From contig JAAAKB020000008.1 in the NCBI GenBank assembly GCA_010014835.2, forward strand, positions 43,731 through 76,673: DNA of 32,943 nt, in the 5' to 3' direction. Below, piece by piece: positions 10,301-25,300 of this stretch. Source of the stretch: Apostichopus leukothele. Its lineage: Eukaryota; Echinodermata; Holothuroidea; Aspidochirotida; Stichopodidae. Made by a program: the position numbers and the translations under genes. The stretch's first letter is position 1. The number at the start of each line of letters is the position of its first letter. A model generated the notes under the pieces. That model was not told where the DNA came from. It saw only the letters and a program-made list of their open reading frames with translations, and did no database searches.

Positions 10301-13300
10301 GGTGGGAACACAGAGGATGGGACAAATGATGTAGATGGTAATATCCACAACTGCATGGGACATACACATGAATGTGCCATTGAAATCATGTACAACTATT
10401 TATTAACCAAACCTCTAAGAGTGCAGACAACTAGGTGGCTAACCTTTTTTGCCATACCTGCAATTCCCCAAAATGTGTATTTATGTCAATACCATTGTTA
10501 CCTTTCACTATTATAGACATTAGTTAGTAGACTGATGAATATGCAAATATTCTATTTGTATGGACAGTACGGGAACAAACTATATCCAGGCGGAAGGGAA
10601 GAGAGAGGGGAGGAGATAGGGGAGGAGAGGGGATGGGAGAGGGGAGGAGAGGGGGAGGAAGGTGAAAGATAGAGCTGATGATAAGAAATTATGTCCATAA
10701 ATTGGGAGATGCTCATACTACGTACAGTTGGAATCACAGTACTTTATTAGTGTAGTGTACTGAGTTCAGACAACCTCCAAACTTCTTCCGTACCTCTGAA
10801 TCCAAGATGTGTATTAATGTGATACTTTGATGTGTAATCTAGCTATATATAAATCCACCTTTCATTATAAGCAGCTCACATGCATGTGAGCATTCCATGA
10901 TTAACACATGTATGTATACTTAATAGGTTAATGTTGTATGTCATAACAGACATAAAAGCATATGTAATTATGAACAGCTTGTAACCCAATTAATACAGTA
11001 TATAATGTCCACATACCTGCACTGACAGTGAGCGCTTCCACAAACTGCTCTCGCCATGACGACGTGCCCACGACCAAGGAAAGGTTAGTCTTCTTGATCA
11101 GTTTGTCGACTGTGTTCTGTCGAAAGAAAAGAAACAGGAGAGAATTAAATTTAAGATCATTTGAAGAAACATATATATATATATGTATAATTTGTGAAAT
11201 CTGATATGTCATTCTCTGCCAAATATACTCCCTTGTATCAACACAGTGTATATTTCTTGTTGTTTGTACAAGTGACGCTACTAAACTGTCTCCACTCACA
11301 TCAACAACCCTATTTAACCTGCAAGAATCGACAACTTTAGCACCATGTGCCTTCCCTCCCCGCCCCCCACCCCAACTACCCTACTTCAAGGTCACTCAAA
11401 CTTCCTCTACCATCCAACTCCATTATGGACAAATTTCAAGACCTAAATTTTTGCCCGCCTGAGTTGTGCTGGTTTATTTATGCATTCTGAATTTGACCTA
11501 TTTACAAGCAAGACCTGTAACAATGTTTCTTCGCTGACTAAAATATTCTTTCAACTTTTCAATGGTAGATTTTCGGAAGAAGAGTTCACGGGGGGCGCAG
11601 TGCAAAAATGTTATGAATTGTCTGTAAGCTTGGTAGAAAGAAGTGCGTTATGGAGACAGGAGAGAGAGAGAGACGGAGAGGGGTAGGGAGCGAGGAACGA
11701 TGTAAATATCATATTGAGTCTCAACATTAACTGTCATTTATCATGTACATCCATCAATTTGTCTGACATCATATTAAAATATATTTGAATTCATAAGATA
11801 TCATTATGAACAGATAACTAAAGTCAAAAAAAGAACATGCTAAACTGATTTTTATGCTTCTAAAAAATTTACAACAAACTTGAAACACTCGTTTAACGTT
11901 TAGAAATAGAAAGCATATCTCTTTGGCATATTATTCATATTACTATAAGATTTGTGATATTTCCTATATAAATATCACAGCTTTTATCATGTACAGACTG
12001 TTCTTAAAGCAGTAATTTCACTATAATAAAGAAAATAAATATTTCACCACCAATCTATGTTTTATACTTAATGAAAAGGTCCTCAGTATTGGGCCCAAAA
12101 CTTTAGCATGCTACAAAATTGCTAGAAGTTTTCAAGTAGTACTTTCCTAGAGGTTGTGAACCTCAAAATTAAGTCCCATCAGCCATTGAGGAGTACGAAA
12201 CGACATAACAAAGTATCTCAGGTGTGGATAACTAAATGTGGCGTGGCAGGATTATATTCCTTTTCAAATTTGAGCATGGGTGACCATTATCTAGCTTTCT
12301 AGCACTTTTGGGATTAACCTGATAACCTCTTTCACCTTTGTTGTCCTCACTAGGACAAATTTAATTAATTTGTCACTTCATTATGATCTAATTCTAATTT
12401 TTTGGTAATAAATAAAAAGAGTATCAAGTTTTGAGTCCAAAAAAGATTATTAGTCAGTTTCAAATGGCTATTGATTGAAATTTCATTGCTTTGTCTTGAG
12501 TTTTGCAGAATATCACATTTTTATAACAAGATATTCTTCCTTCATGTACAATTAATTTCTTCCCAAAAAATTGCATCATCTTCAAATGTTGGGATCATAA
12601 ATTCTGATTTTCAAGTAGTTCACAGATTAATCGATATCCATAACTTAAATGTTTCTTCGTTTCACTTGGGAAAAAAAATTTAAACTATTTGCATTAAACA
12701 TGAGGTTAACTAACCCAAATGTTCTACTTTTGGCAGCTGTAGCAAATATTAAGATTCATCAGAAACATGTGTCAAGAGCATGAAACACAAATATTTGTCG
12801 TTAAAAATCGGCAATCTTTTCGAATCGTTATAAAGATTGCCTGTAAAAACATATGGCCATGTATTTTAACAAGCTGGATAACCGGAGACATGAGAGTCTC
12901 GAATTTTAAAGCACTTTTATCGTATTCCCAATCTAACGTTCCAATCATGCAAAGACTACAACAACAAAAACATTACTCTTAATTTGTGAATCCAGTGGAA
13001 AGAATATGATAGGTTTATACAGTTCTGGCGGCGGAGAGCAACAGGCTCATACAAACAAACAACAGCATTTGCCAATTTCTAGTAAATTTTTACCAAAATC
13101 ATTTGGAAGGTTTCTTGCAATATTGCGGGCTACAATTGATTGTTAAGCTAAAGACAAAAAGAAGCTAACAACATCTTCCCCGTAATGCATGTTAATTTTA
13201 TAGCAAGTAACCGATGATATTGTTTGAAAATATCAAGAGAAAACTGTTATGCAGAAGCTTCTGTATCTTTTGTATTTGGTATAATAATACTAACGTGCGA

Positions 13301-16300
13301 TAAACAAATTGAAAAATATCTACAACATTTGCTTCCTCATTTGGAATGAAAATAAATAAGACATGCTTATGAACACCATAGAAAGATCCTGATTCGGTAA
13401 TATGTTGTGTTGAATAAATAGCACTGTACCCCACTGACCTAGTCAGAGTCAAGCGCCCTCATCTTCTTCTTTCTAAATCTACCCACAATCATGCTATAGT
13501 GTATGAGTAAATTGGAGACAGGTATATCGAGAGGAGTGAATTTAATTGTTATAGGATTATGGATCACATAATTTAAAAAAAAAATGGATTGACATCACTG
13601 GCAAAAAAAAAAACGGTTGTGAAGTAGCTGACCGAGTCATGTCAGTATTTGAGCATATATCACCAAACACCACTAAAGTATATAATCTTCTCAACAGGAT
13701 TACCACTAAATCAAAGGATTCAAAAGTCATATTTGAATCAGAATTTTTCTTTTAATGCTGACATTTCTTTCATGTAATGATAACATGAAATACAGAATAA
13801 TAACAGTTTAATAGAGCCAACCATGTTTTACACAGGTCCAACTTTGTCGTGGCTGTTGTACTAAACCAACCATGTATGATATTCGATTAAAGTTTTAGCA
13901 ATTTTATCCAAGTTAGAGACTAGGTTTGTAATGAATGATCCAGAGTACTCAACAACAAGTGTCGTGTTACATATTTATTAAGTTACTGATACTGTGCCTG
14001 TATAAGTATTATCTTTACAAAGAAAATGCCTGACATGAGTTCATTCAGCCCGCTCATCTGTTGACAGAGACACAAATGTGACAGGCTGAAGACCAAACTT
14101 TAATGAATAACCCATATTTTCCCCTTTCACTTTTTGTTCCATATCAAGGCTGAATAATTCATCTATAGATTATTATACATTTGTAGTCTACATGCCCATA
14201 TAAGTCGTTAAGTTTAAATTATCCAATTCATCATATCTAACGTTTTTTACATTCCCTGATCAGAAAGCCCCTCGAATGCCAAATTTCTGGATTTCATAGA
14301 TATGAATTATATACCCCGCAGGCTGGCAGCATTTCCCTCAAATATTTAACCAATAAATCTGAATATATTCTGCTTTCAATCTGTAAGAAGACAGACAATA
14401 TTTTTTTCCTCTTTCAACACTTTTTTCTTTTTAGTAGGTGGAAATCATCAACAACAGATAGATAAATGCAGGAAATAAATTTAAATGATATTCCATCAAG
14501 AATAATTTGTAAGGTTTTAGGTACTTTCTATTATTTAGTGTGACTATAACAAAATAACTAAATTTCTGGCAAGTTTGCTTCCTCAATATCTATAACTTCT
14601 GCCTCCCCAATCTCCCCTCCCCTCATAAAAAGAGGGGAACAAAAATTAAGATGCTTCGGGCAATGCTCTCAACATCGGGATGAATTTCAAAGACTTTCCG
14701 ACAAAACTCTGCAGTAATGTACACACCTGGGCTATTAAGGATATTGGCAGCACTGAAGAAACATAGAGATGTTCTACATATATACGACCACTTAAGATTA
14801 TTATTAGAAAAGTTCCTCCCTGTAGTTATTGCAAAAATCATATATGGAAGATTCAAATCAAAAATTACATATGGAAGATTCAAATGATCTCTCCAACACT
14901 ATAGGTATAATAACTATATAAATGACACAATTTCCAAATGCACAAACTAAAGTTGTCAAAAACCGAAAATACTAACTGGTTTGGGGATTTACGAACGACG
15001 ATACCTGTCACCTAAACATAAGCACACCGATCTACCATGCCTAAAGATTGGTAACATTCTTGTACTGCTCCGCCCCCCCCCCACCACACCCCCNNNNNNN
15101 NNNNNNNNNNNNNNNNNNNNNNNNNNNNNNNNNNNNNNNNNNNNNNNNNNNNNNNNNNNNNNNNNNNNNNNNNNNNNNNNNNNNNNNNNNNNNACCGCTG
15201 GAAATGGCACTTCCCAGGCCTTGTAAGTTGCATCTGAGCATTTTCTCTTTTGAAATTACTAGCGATATCATAAAAACATTAAAAAAATTTTTTAAAAATA
15301 TGCCCAAGGGGGGGGCGGCTGCCCCCTTGGCCCCCCCTTGGCTACGTGCCTGGCTGGCAGTTTGAACAATCTTGTTATGTGTCACAATCATCCATTGATG
15401 CTCTTGTCAAGGATAGCATATGACATATGGCTGGCTCATACCAAGCCTACCATTGCTGAGTATTTCTGGGTTAGCATGCATCAGCACACAGTTTACTCTC
15501 TGTGTAATGACCCTGGATGATGGCCAGCTTATACCAAGGCTATCTTTAGTGTGTACTTGCTGCGTTAGCTTGCATGAGCACACTGCTTACTCTGTGTGCA
15601 GAGACCCTGGATGATGACTGGCTTTATACAAAGCCTACCTTTGGTGAGTATTACTTTCCTTTCTATATCTGCACAGGCAGCATTAATGTCTCTTTGCACA
15701 GCTAGATATGATAAACTTTAGGCGTATTACACAAAATGAAAAATGATTTATTATATTGATGTATATGGAGTCAGAGTTAACTGACCTAGAACGCCATCGA
15801 CTGATGCGGAAATATTAGCATTTGAATTGGCTTCGGTTTCAGGTCTCGTTTCAATGCAGAGTGGACTGCATACTGAGACAGAGGTTTATATGCAATGGAC
15901 GTCTAGCTAGACCAGATGCTACACAAGATAGGACAGCGAAGACGACGGGCAGAGACAAAATGCATAATCCATCTGATGGAGATCTAGACGTTGCCTTGAT
16001 AAATATGAATTTTCAAAATTCCAAAGCCAATGTCACATGCACAAGTTCCTCATTATGAGAATGCAGCTTCCAGCTTTTAAAATAGTGTTTGAATAAATTT
16101 GGTGAACAATCTTCAATACACAAGTAACCCACTGAGAGATGTTTATTGATCAAACTAAGACAATTTCAGGACTAGATTTTTTCAACCACCAAGTGAAGGT
16201 AATGTTGCAAGAGTGGTGTTAGTGCATCTGTATATTAAACTTCTCTACATTTTGCCCCCCCCCCCCCACATTACATTTGCCATGTCCAAGCAAATCGAAA

Positions 16301-19300
16301 ATACAAATGATTAAAGTTCAACATTTTGGGCCTCTTTACAGTCATTAATTGATATTTAATAAACTATATTGTTTTAGCTTTTGTATCAAAACAGCATAAA
16401 ATAAATTCACTGAAATCAATTCAAGAAGCAGATCTTTTTGCCTTTGAGAATTTTGTAAATAATGCTATCATACTGTTTACCTTTTTCTCATGTAAGGTGT
16501 TCATGAGTGCCAAATCGATAGCATTTTTTGGTTTATTTTCCGACATAATTCCCCCAAATTTCTTTCGTTCTAGTACAGTGTAAGTTTAATAACATGCTTT
16601 CATGAAGATAAAACAAACTGAATTATGTATGTATCGATGTTTAATAAAGAATTCCACGGTATTTCTATTACTTCCTTTTGATTCCAAATGTGTTTCTTTC
16701 CCTCCTGAGGAATGGTTTATTTGTGACAATCTTGGCTCATAAAATACAGGCCTTTAGTATATTGACAACTGTGCTTGACATAGTTCTGTTTAATGACAAA
16801 ACTGTAACAATTTTCATCTAAAACACACAATTTGTATTTCTCGACAGTGAAGTAGATTTCTCAGGGGAGCTGGTGCTATACTCCCACTTCTAAACCAACA
16901 GCCACTAGACTTTCAAACCCATGATATTCCTGATTTTTTCCCCCCACTTTCTTCCCAAATTTGTGTCAACTGGATAAAGATATCTTGTTCTAGATACATC
17001 ACTGCGACCTGCGCCTGGAATTTTCCGGCTTTAATGGAGTGTTTCGTCGGCCAAGTTGTGTACATCCAGATGTATGATAAAAGTCTACACGCTTTATATA
17101 TGCTACTACTCACAAATACATAGAGACTTCCATGATGTGTTTTGATTATTTATCGATATCATATCAACGTCCTCTCACTTTGGTTGCGGTGACTTTTATG
17201 ACTCCACACTTAAACCCACCGAATATGCAAACAACCAATTTTACTGATCTGTTTTACTATTACACATGCATGAGTTTTTTTTTCCCCTTCTTCTTTTGCT
17301 ACTCAAAAACATGCCGGCTTCATAAATTCCGTTATTAAAACTAAACAGAGTCACATATCCCATCTGCCATCTATGAATATTTTCTATCAGACACTACACT
17401 ACACATGCTGGCTTTAGCAGACTCACAGCAGCTGATGCTAGCTTGCCTCCAGCAGAAGTGCTTCTATAAATACATCATTTAAACGCTCGCAACGCATAAT
17501 CTGACATTGCAAGACAACTTCCGTAAAAGCCCACTGGTGTCTCGAATGGATTCATGGTAGAACAGTAATTGAATTTTTCACCACTGGGCAGTTTTATCAA
17601 ACAATCCACCTCTCAATAAAGTGTTGATTTAGATATAATGCTGACCTCTATGTGCAAATTGAGCGGTTTGAAATCTTGTTACACAGTAGGAAGCCTTGAA
17701 CAGAATCCAATAATCATCCAACTAATCAACGAGGAATCTCATAACGAATAACAAGACAGAAAAGGTTTAGAGCAAGCCGCGCACACAGCGTCAGGTTGCA
17801 ACGTATATATGGTGTAAAAACAACACAACACGTGGCTGTGTCGTCTGGGCTAAATTAAAGACCGGGTAGCAGGAGAAAGTAGCTAGGAAGAAATAATAAT
17901 TAGGAGTAAGAATGAGATGAGGATACAAATCCATAATATTCTCACAATTGTTCAAAGGTTACCATAAATGGCATGATCAGCACTCCCGCCCCCTCCCCCC
18001 CACAATAAATAGAGTTAATCTATTCTGGTCAGTCCATATACACTATCAATCAACTTGCCGGTCAGATTATATTGAAAGGCTATTATTAGATATAATGTTA
18101 AGCATTTTTAATCCCGTGCCCTCGAACCACCTCACAAGTTTCTATTCTAAACTTAACCATACAGCAAACCTTTATCAAATTCCATTCCAAAGCTTGAGAG
18201 ATTAGCATGTACTGGGAACAATGCTTTGTATCTAATCCTCACCAAGTACTAAATGTTAATCTAAAAGATTTATTCAAGTAGCCATCGAAATAAGACAGCT
18301 ACTAAGATACCCCAGTTATGTTCCTTGAACAGTTACGGTTATACTGATTACAATGTTTGAATAATATGTCAACCCATCTATACTGAGTTAAGTTGTTTGT
18401 TTGAAAATGTAAGACAAAAACATCCACAAGAATATCTGCCTCCTGTGTTTACAACAGTTTTGACTAATAATGACATCTTTTGGGGTTGATATTGTTCCAA
18501 GAATAACATGGACACATGCAATTCAGTCTAAAATATTTATTGAAATAAATTTAATGCATGTATACATTATCTACAGCTTGTTAAAGCCTACAGCAATTGC
18601 TTTTCTCAGATAAATATTTGAGATCAGTCGCGAAAGCTTTAAGGATTAAGTCTTCCCCCTATCATCATTATGGGTTCTACAAGTTAGGCATACTTAAAAA
18701 GTGCAGTAACCTGATTTCCTTCAAACCACCGAAACATGATCCTCACAGAAAGTAGATGGCACAGTACATTACCAGTAAGGTAATGAACTGATACAGAAGT
18801 TTGTCATGATTCAAGACTATTTCAAACTAATCTGAAAAGGAAATATACACTCATTACTGAACTAATGATGGCATGTCTTTTTTGTACTTTAGCGTCCAAT
18901 TTGGTCACTATTCAATACTATTTCATACTAAAAAAAACCACAACAGTGCAGTTCGTTAGCTGGACTCTTCGTGGATAGAAAGTAAACAAAACTTGGAAGG
19001 TTTCAGATCGGTGATTAAACCTTATAATATTGATACAAGATAAGTGCAATAAACTTTTCATGGATCATTCATTACTCGTCAGAGTTCAACCGAGTGTTTC
19101 CTTTTGATCAATGGGGCTCTACAGTTCTTAAACAAAGGGTGCTGTCGTATCGATCCTTAGATGTGCCTAATCTGAATGATTTACAGATCTCTGAATCAAT
19201 ACACCACAATCACGTGAAAGTGCTCACAAGCATGCAAACACATCTGATGAACTCGCAAACAGACATGCTGGGTGGTTGACTATAAGTTCAAGGTTCTGCT

Positions 19301-22300
19301 TGCGCAGTATTGCTGAACGAAAAAAGGGCTTTTGAAAACACAATTTAAGGTGCTTGAAATGCTTGGTCTGACTGGAACCTTGAAAAATGTGTCCAAAGAT
19401 CTCTTCTTCAATAATGACAATACAAAACTTGATAACACTACTAGTGATCAACTCACTAAAGCTAATTTGTGCCCTTGTGAATTCTCGCACCATCTGTTGG
19501 TCTTGGGCGTGGCTGTAGCGTCCCACTGCGATCATTATTTTGAGCGATACATCAGAAGGCTTGGTAAAACTTACAGACATTGGCAACCAACAGAACACGT
19601 GCACCGGCTTTAAAATGCACGGCATAATTTATCTGGCATGACAGCCAGATGTTATACAAATTTGACAAATTGCTTTACAAGTGCGAAGATGTAATAGCAG
19701 TTTTTGCACGCTTTTGGACAAGACTGGATTCGACTGAAATGTAACTTCTTGAAGAGGTACACATTTAAGCATATCCTTGATTACTTGATTGTATGAATCA
19801 TTTAATAACAAATGCGCATAAACCACCAATCATGGGACACTAGTCAAAATGCACATCAGTGCTAACCCTAGCCTATTACACAATTTCATACCAGATATTA
19901 TACCTAGGCCTATTTGACTATTTACATAGAAGAGACTGATTGTAGCTATTTTCATGAACTGTTAAGGCCAGTTATCAGTCCATTTCACTTCAAATTCTTG
20001 GGGTGGAAAGAAGTTTAGAAAGAAAGTTAGCATTGGATTTGTTAGTACACCGCACATCGTTCTCCGCATCTGGAGTGAATCTCATATAAAGAGTTATTTG
20101 AATAGAGGTGAAAAAAAATACAACCAGCAAATTTTGGGAGCAGAATTCCCTTGCCAATTGCTGTAGTAATATCTTATTTACCTTAAATTCTGAGCTTTCC
20201 ATGATTTTGACCTCTACCCTGGCGATTTCTCCCACTTGCGGTCGACCCATCTCGGCAATCCGTTTGTCTTCTTCCGTCATCATAGTTAGCTCGTCCATTT
20301 TGTTGTCTTCTGGCTCTGAATCGTGCCCTGTACGAAAAAACGAGACAAGCGATGTAGGGAGTAATTTATCCGGTATCGCAACGCAAAACTGGTCAAAATT
20401 TCTATACAGGTGCAAGAGATGCATATATAGCAGTTTCTGTTGACAGGAATCATAGTATTTTATAAGCGCCATGGGCAGTTACTCGTTTCCTGGAGTGGCA
20501 CTATATAAATCTACATCATTATTAGTATTATTATTATTATAAGAGACAAAATTCAAAGGCTCAAAATTGCTACACAAATCTCGAACACTGAATTTATTCC
20601 CTGCAATTTGGCAGCTGGAGAACATTAAGATATGAACAAAAGTAAATCATTACACAGAAAACAGTATTGACATATGGTCACTTGCTAAGAGGCATTTATA
20701 ATATACTTCAAAGAACAATGTATTCTTACACATCTTTACAGCTGTATTTTACTGAAGTTTTTTTTTATAATCCAGAGGTGGGATACTCAAAAGTTAAAGG
20801 AAAAAAGGAATTAAAAGTCATAGAAAATATAATCTTTTGCTCAACACTCTCAAAGTTTGACTGGTCAGGAAATGATGAAATTAGGTATAGAGTGGAACAT
20901 TGAAGCAATTCATCACATTTGTGGTACGCAAAACCTTTGAAATTCGATTTAATAGTAATTATAATTCAGAAAAAGCCAAATAATTTGAACCACAGATATA
21001 TCTTACTTAGAGAAGGATCTCCAATTATGTGCGAATAATAATATATGGCTTGGATAGAATGATACCAAGTTACGACCTGCAACATCATTCAGCTTTGAGA
21101 ATCATTAAATATAGGAATCATCAGGAATAAATATCAGGGATCACCAAAATCAAGAATTTTTAGTCATCTGTAACCATTCCAAATGCACACATATTCTCAA
21201 AAATCATTAAAAATAAACCCTGTAAAATAGGTAAGGTGAGGTATAATACAGTATTGACTGACACATTTTGTTGTTACTGTGTAGGACCGTCAAATAAATA
21301 CAATATTTGAGTTATTTCCTCAGTTTTCTCATAATAACAGATAAGATGGATGACTCTCATGAAGTCATATGCCTAGCTGTGCTTAGATCTTGAAACCAAA
21401 AAAGTGAGATTCATTATAAAAATTGACTCCCTTTGAAGAGATTTACAATCATATCTGACCTTAGCTGCAAGGACAAGGACCAATTAGCGGTATCACCATG
21501 GTTACTGTCCTCCTATACTGAATGCAATTTTTGCATGATCAATTGCAAGTTGTCTATAGATGCAAACAGGGAAGTTGACATTTTAGCTGCAAAAATTCAT
21601 CCAGAACCTCAAGAATTTAATCATAATTTAATGAGACAGGATTTTACCATCCCCACCAAACGTTAGTTTCCATCTATTTAGGGAGCCCTCCATTTTTTGT
21701 ATCATATGGCTTTGAATAAATGAATTTGTCAGGATGAGCTCAAGCACAGTTTTTGTATAGTCAAAAGCACTTAAAACTACAAGGATGGCTTTCTTTCTTT
21801 TTGAAATTAAAAATAAATAAATAAAAAAGCGATACAAAACCCGTTATTTGTTTGAAAGCAGCTCGCAAGACTCATCCAGTTGTTTTGCCTATCGTTAATA
21901 TTATCCAGCTTTTCCCTCTGTTCAGGGAAGAACCACTCAAGTACATACGAATAACTCCAATAAGCAAAACAGGTACTTGACCTGTAGGATAGATAGTGCT
22001 GGGTATCACGGGCATTATTCAGTATTACTTACTCTGTAAAATGAGACCCACCCACAACAGCAATATTACATCAATAGGGCATGCCTGATCTGCCGTTAGG
22101 ATTCATAACGTTCATAATTTAAGGCTGCTACTACAGTACATACAAAATGGACAGGTTTTCTCTCTCTAAACATAACATGACTATGTTCCAGTCACTTCTG
22201 AGGAGATTTCACTCTCATCAAGTTTACTTCTGGTATTAAAAACACATTTAAAAACAAATTAAACAGTGTCGATGTTCTCAAATGTTTACTTACGATACAG

Positions 22301-25300
22301 TAGTTGTAACGATTAGGAAAGTACCTGTGGCAATTACTTATGAACTAATGTAAACCTTTATAGGCAAATGATGATGAGGTATTCTATTGAAAATTATTCG
22401 AGCAATTAAATGTGAATCAAACCAAATAATTATTCTCATATTATCCTTCATTTAGTAAAAAAAAATCTATAAGGGTCTGTATAGTGTTATTAATAGCAAT
22501 AATATGTTGAGCGGTATAAGCTAGGTTTGGAAAACATGCAGAATCAATTCAAGATGTATATAGCCTAATCCTTCAGACCTCCAATTTCAGGCTATTTACT
22601 GTCTGATTGCCACTGAATTTCACTGTTTGCCAGTTGAAAAACAAGTCCGACTTTTTTCAGCCTGTTCAAAGTAGTTTTGATTTTGCATAAATTCAAGGAA
22701 AATGCACACTTGTGAGAATTTGATTTTAGCCAGTAGATATTTTATGTAATAGTATTTTGTTTTACCTAAAGGGACTACCATGGTGAAACTCTAGGCTTGT
22801 TCTTTTCAAATTCTCACCAGTATAGGGACCATCAGTTGACATTCTAACATATTTGGAGGCAATTAAGACGCTTTTTTGAAACGCAATTTTGTATCTTCTA
22901 ATGTTTACCTTATTCACTTTGACCAGTATGTTGAATGTGTTGCAGAGACAGAACCAGCTGCCAAATATCTCTAATTTTAAAGGTCAGCGTATGAGATGTA
23001 TTCGATTTCACTCATAGAATTTTTCTTTATGTATCTTCTTGTCTCTCTCTCTCCAACCTCTCGTTCCACCTACATCTCTCTCTCTCTTTCTTTCTGTCTA
23101 TTCAGCAGAGTTAAACAAGGGTCCCTTATCTGACATAATGTTGCAGCAAATTCACGCCATGAAAACCTAGTTGCGATGAAGTAATATTTTATCGTTTATT
23201 TAATTTGACCCCATGCATTGCACAAAGGCAGGCATTATGTCTACAAACAGAATTTGTTCGCAGATGCCACGGGGCTTATCTGCATTTCATAGAGGCATAT
23301 AACACCGCTGAGACACGGTAACGTTCGATCGATGGTTTGTTCCGAAGATAACATTGCCTTTTCGAAGATATGACATTTGCTGACGAGCTGTACGATACGT
23401 GGCACTTAAGGTATGTCGACTATGATAGGACCAGCTGTGTTTCTAATATATTTGTAGTCTACAAATTCTTTCTTTGGTACTTACACATAGCTACGGTGAA
23501 GATCAAGCATTTACCTATGTTAAACAAACAGTAGGCACTCCATCACTACAAGTACCAAACATTGTAGTCTCCATTTAAAAGAATTATCAGTGTTCTCTCC
23601 TCTATCCCATCCCCTATGCCCCCTCCCCCCTCCTCATCAAAACATACTATGTCTCCCAAAATATAACCTTTAACCTTCTTCTTACTGTCAATGCCAGAGC
23701 ATTCATAGTCATATTGTCATAATTGGACGAATCATAACCGGTAGTAAAGTACCTTCTGAAACAGATAAATGTGCACGTTTCAGCACTAATGCCATCATTT
23801 AGAAGGGATACAGTGAATGGGGCTATCCATTTGATATAATCTAACATAATCAATTTTGTTATGCAATCAATAAAGGTCCCTAAGAAAGCCATTATCCAAT
23901 AGCAAAATTTTAGCAATCAATTAAATTCCCCTTTATTGACAAACAGATCCTCTCGGGAAAGGAACCCGCCGAAGTTAACATGTGAGGCCATTTGAGCGAA
24001 CTTACTTTTGCAGGGTACTATAAAAATACATTCTTCACCATAGATAAAAGAAGGAAAAAAAGAGTTACTTTTCTGATCACATTTAGGTATCAGCTGGCTC
24101 ATATTTATGATTAGCATGATAAGACAACTCTCCTTCATCTATTCACAGCAGCAACATAAACTATGTATATATGTAGAGTGGAGAGAGTTTAAGAGAGGAG
24201 TGGAGTAAATACGTAGAGTGCATAAAATCAGGAGGCTTTTAATGCAGATTGAACAGACATGGTTCCAATAAGAGCTCCAGCTATTATCCGTACATGGTGA
24301 CAGTTCCTTTCTACTTCAGATTACATCAAGTTAAATTAAACAAGATGCATTTTAAGGAAAGTAAAAAAATAACAGTTTAAAGTAATTTCTATAATAATAA
24401 TAATAATAATAATCATAATATAATAACAATAATAATTATAACCACAATAATAATAATAATAAAAATAATAACAATAATAATAGTAATAATAATGATAATT
24501 CCAATTCCGTACGAAAATCACTGTAGGAAATCTGGACAACAAAAGGCACAATGTTGGGACTTTGGATGGTAGAATGAGAAGGAAGGGCATTGACTGGAGG
24601 AGCCGGTCATAGAGGGCGCACAGTGCTAAAAGGTTACCAGTTCATTCTAGGCACGGTAGAAGGAGGTGCTAAGGTTGTGGGCAGACAGTTAAGTGAGTAA
24701 TGCAGGATTCAGTGCAAAAATATGTGCAAGGAATTCTGGTAGGGTAAGGGGAAGTGGGAGAGGATTGTTAAACTAACATTCTGCACGGTCTATTTACACA
24801 AACTATGACTACATGTGATATGGGATTCTAATATACCACAACGTTTCTATATGTACTCATGGGATATGATATAGTACATATTTACTGATACTGTCACATC
24901 AAACTATGTATCCGACCTAACAAAGATGCCTGTCCACCTCATATTGAGCCATTACGTCGTGAGTTTTCTGCGCCTCAAATTGCAATCATAGTGATCCTCT
25001 TGGCAAAAATTACACCTTAGCTTTGGCAGAATTAACTGCGTATATATGTGCCAGGCAAAACATCCAGGCCTATAATGCCTCTTGATTTAATCACTGAAGA
25101 GGTTCACTGCTCACAGCTACTGGCATACAGTAGTTGATGATGATACCATCTGTACTTATGATGATCCTCCTCCCCCCCCCCCCCAGCATCTCCTAAACAT
25201 CTTAGTACCGAGAATTTTGTCACCATTGCATGTCTGTTTAACATGCTTCAACTGATGCATGAATTCTAACACCACTGGCGGCCTTCAATATTGAAAATTA

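Larger units (their letters stand above)
6018..11016 (-). other. exchanger intron (4999 nt) with tandem duplications
   Basis: GT at 11016-11015 and AG at 6019-6018. It holds the compound repeat at 7194-7657, the 257-nt tandem duplication at 8725-9223, a 19-nt direct repeat at 10026-10069, and purine-rich patches at 10259-10312 and 10591-10668. The remaining AT-rich sequence shows no exon. Confidence 0.9.
11117..20181 (-). other. exchanger intron (9065 nt including gap)
   Basis: GT at 20181-20180 and AG at 11118-11117. It contains an assembly gap (15094-15193), a TE-end-like segment, a 93-bp tandem repeat (15428-15653), C-runs at about 16255-16268 and 17992-18001, and an unexplained region of longer open frames at 19094-19625. 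The long AT-rich remainder (about 11.2-14.9, 15.7-19.0 kb) shows no exon or repeat that I can support. Confidence 0.9.

Noticed and set aside
10537-10552. Hairpin GAATAT-GCAA-ATATTC next to CTGATGA
   Set aside because: Not followed by GAAA, so not a hammerhead; short AT-rich hairpins are frequent here. The ATGCAAAT octamer inside is likely chance.
14981-15391. Open frames spanning the N run
   Set aside because: They exist only because N was read through; the flanks are homopolymer and repeat sequence.
15822-16058. Plus-strand open frame of 78 codons
   Set aside because: No family resemblance; plausible by chance in this locally GC-richer stretch.
23647-24138. Two adjacent minus-strand open frames
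   Set aside because: Low-complexity hydrophobic and Lys/Phe-rich translation with no match to any family I know and no splice signals.
24336-24590. Tyr-rich minus-strand open frame
   Set aside because: Produced by the AAT microsatellite.
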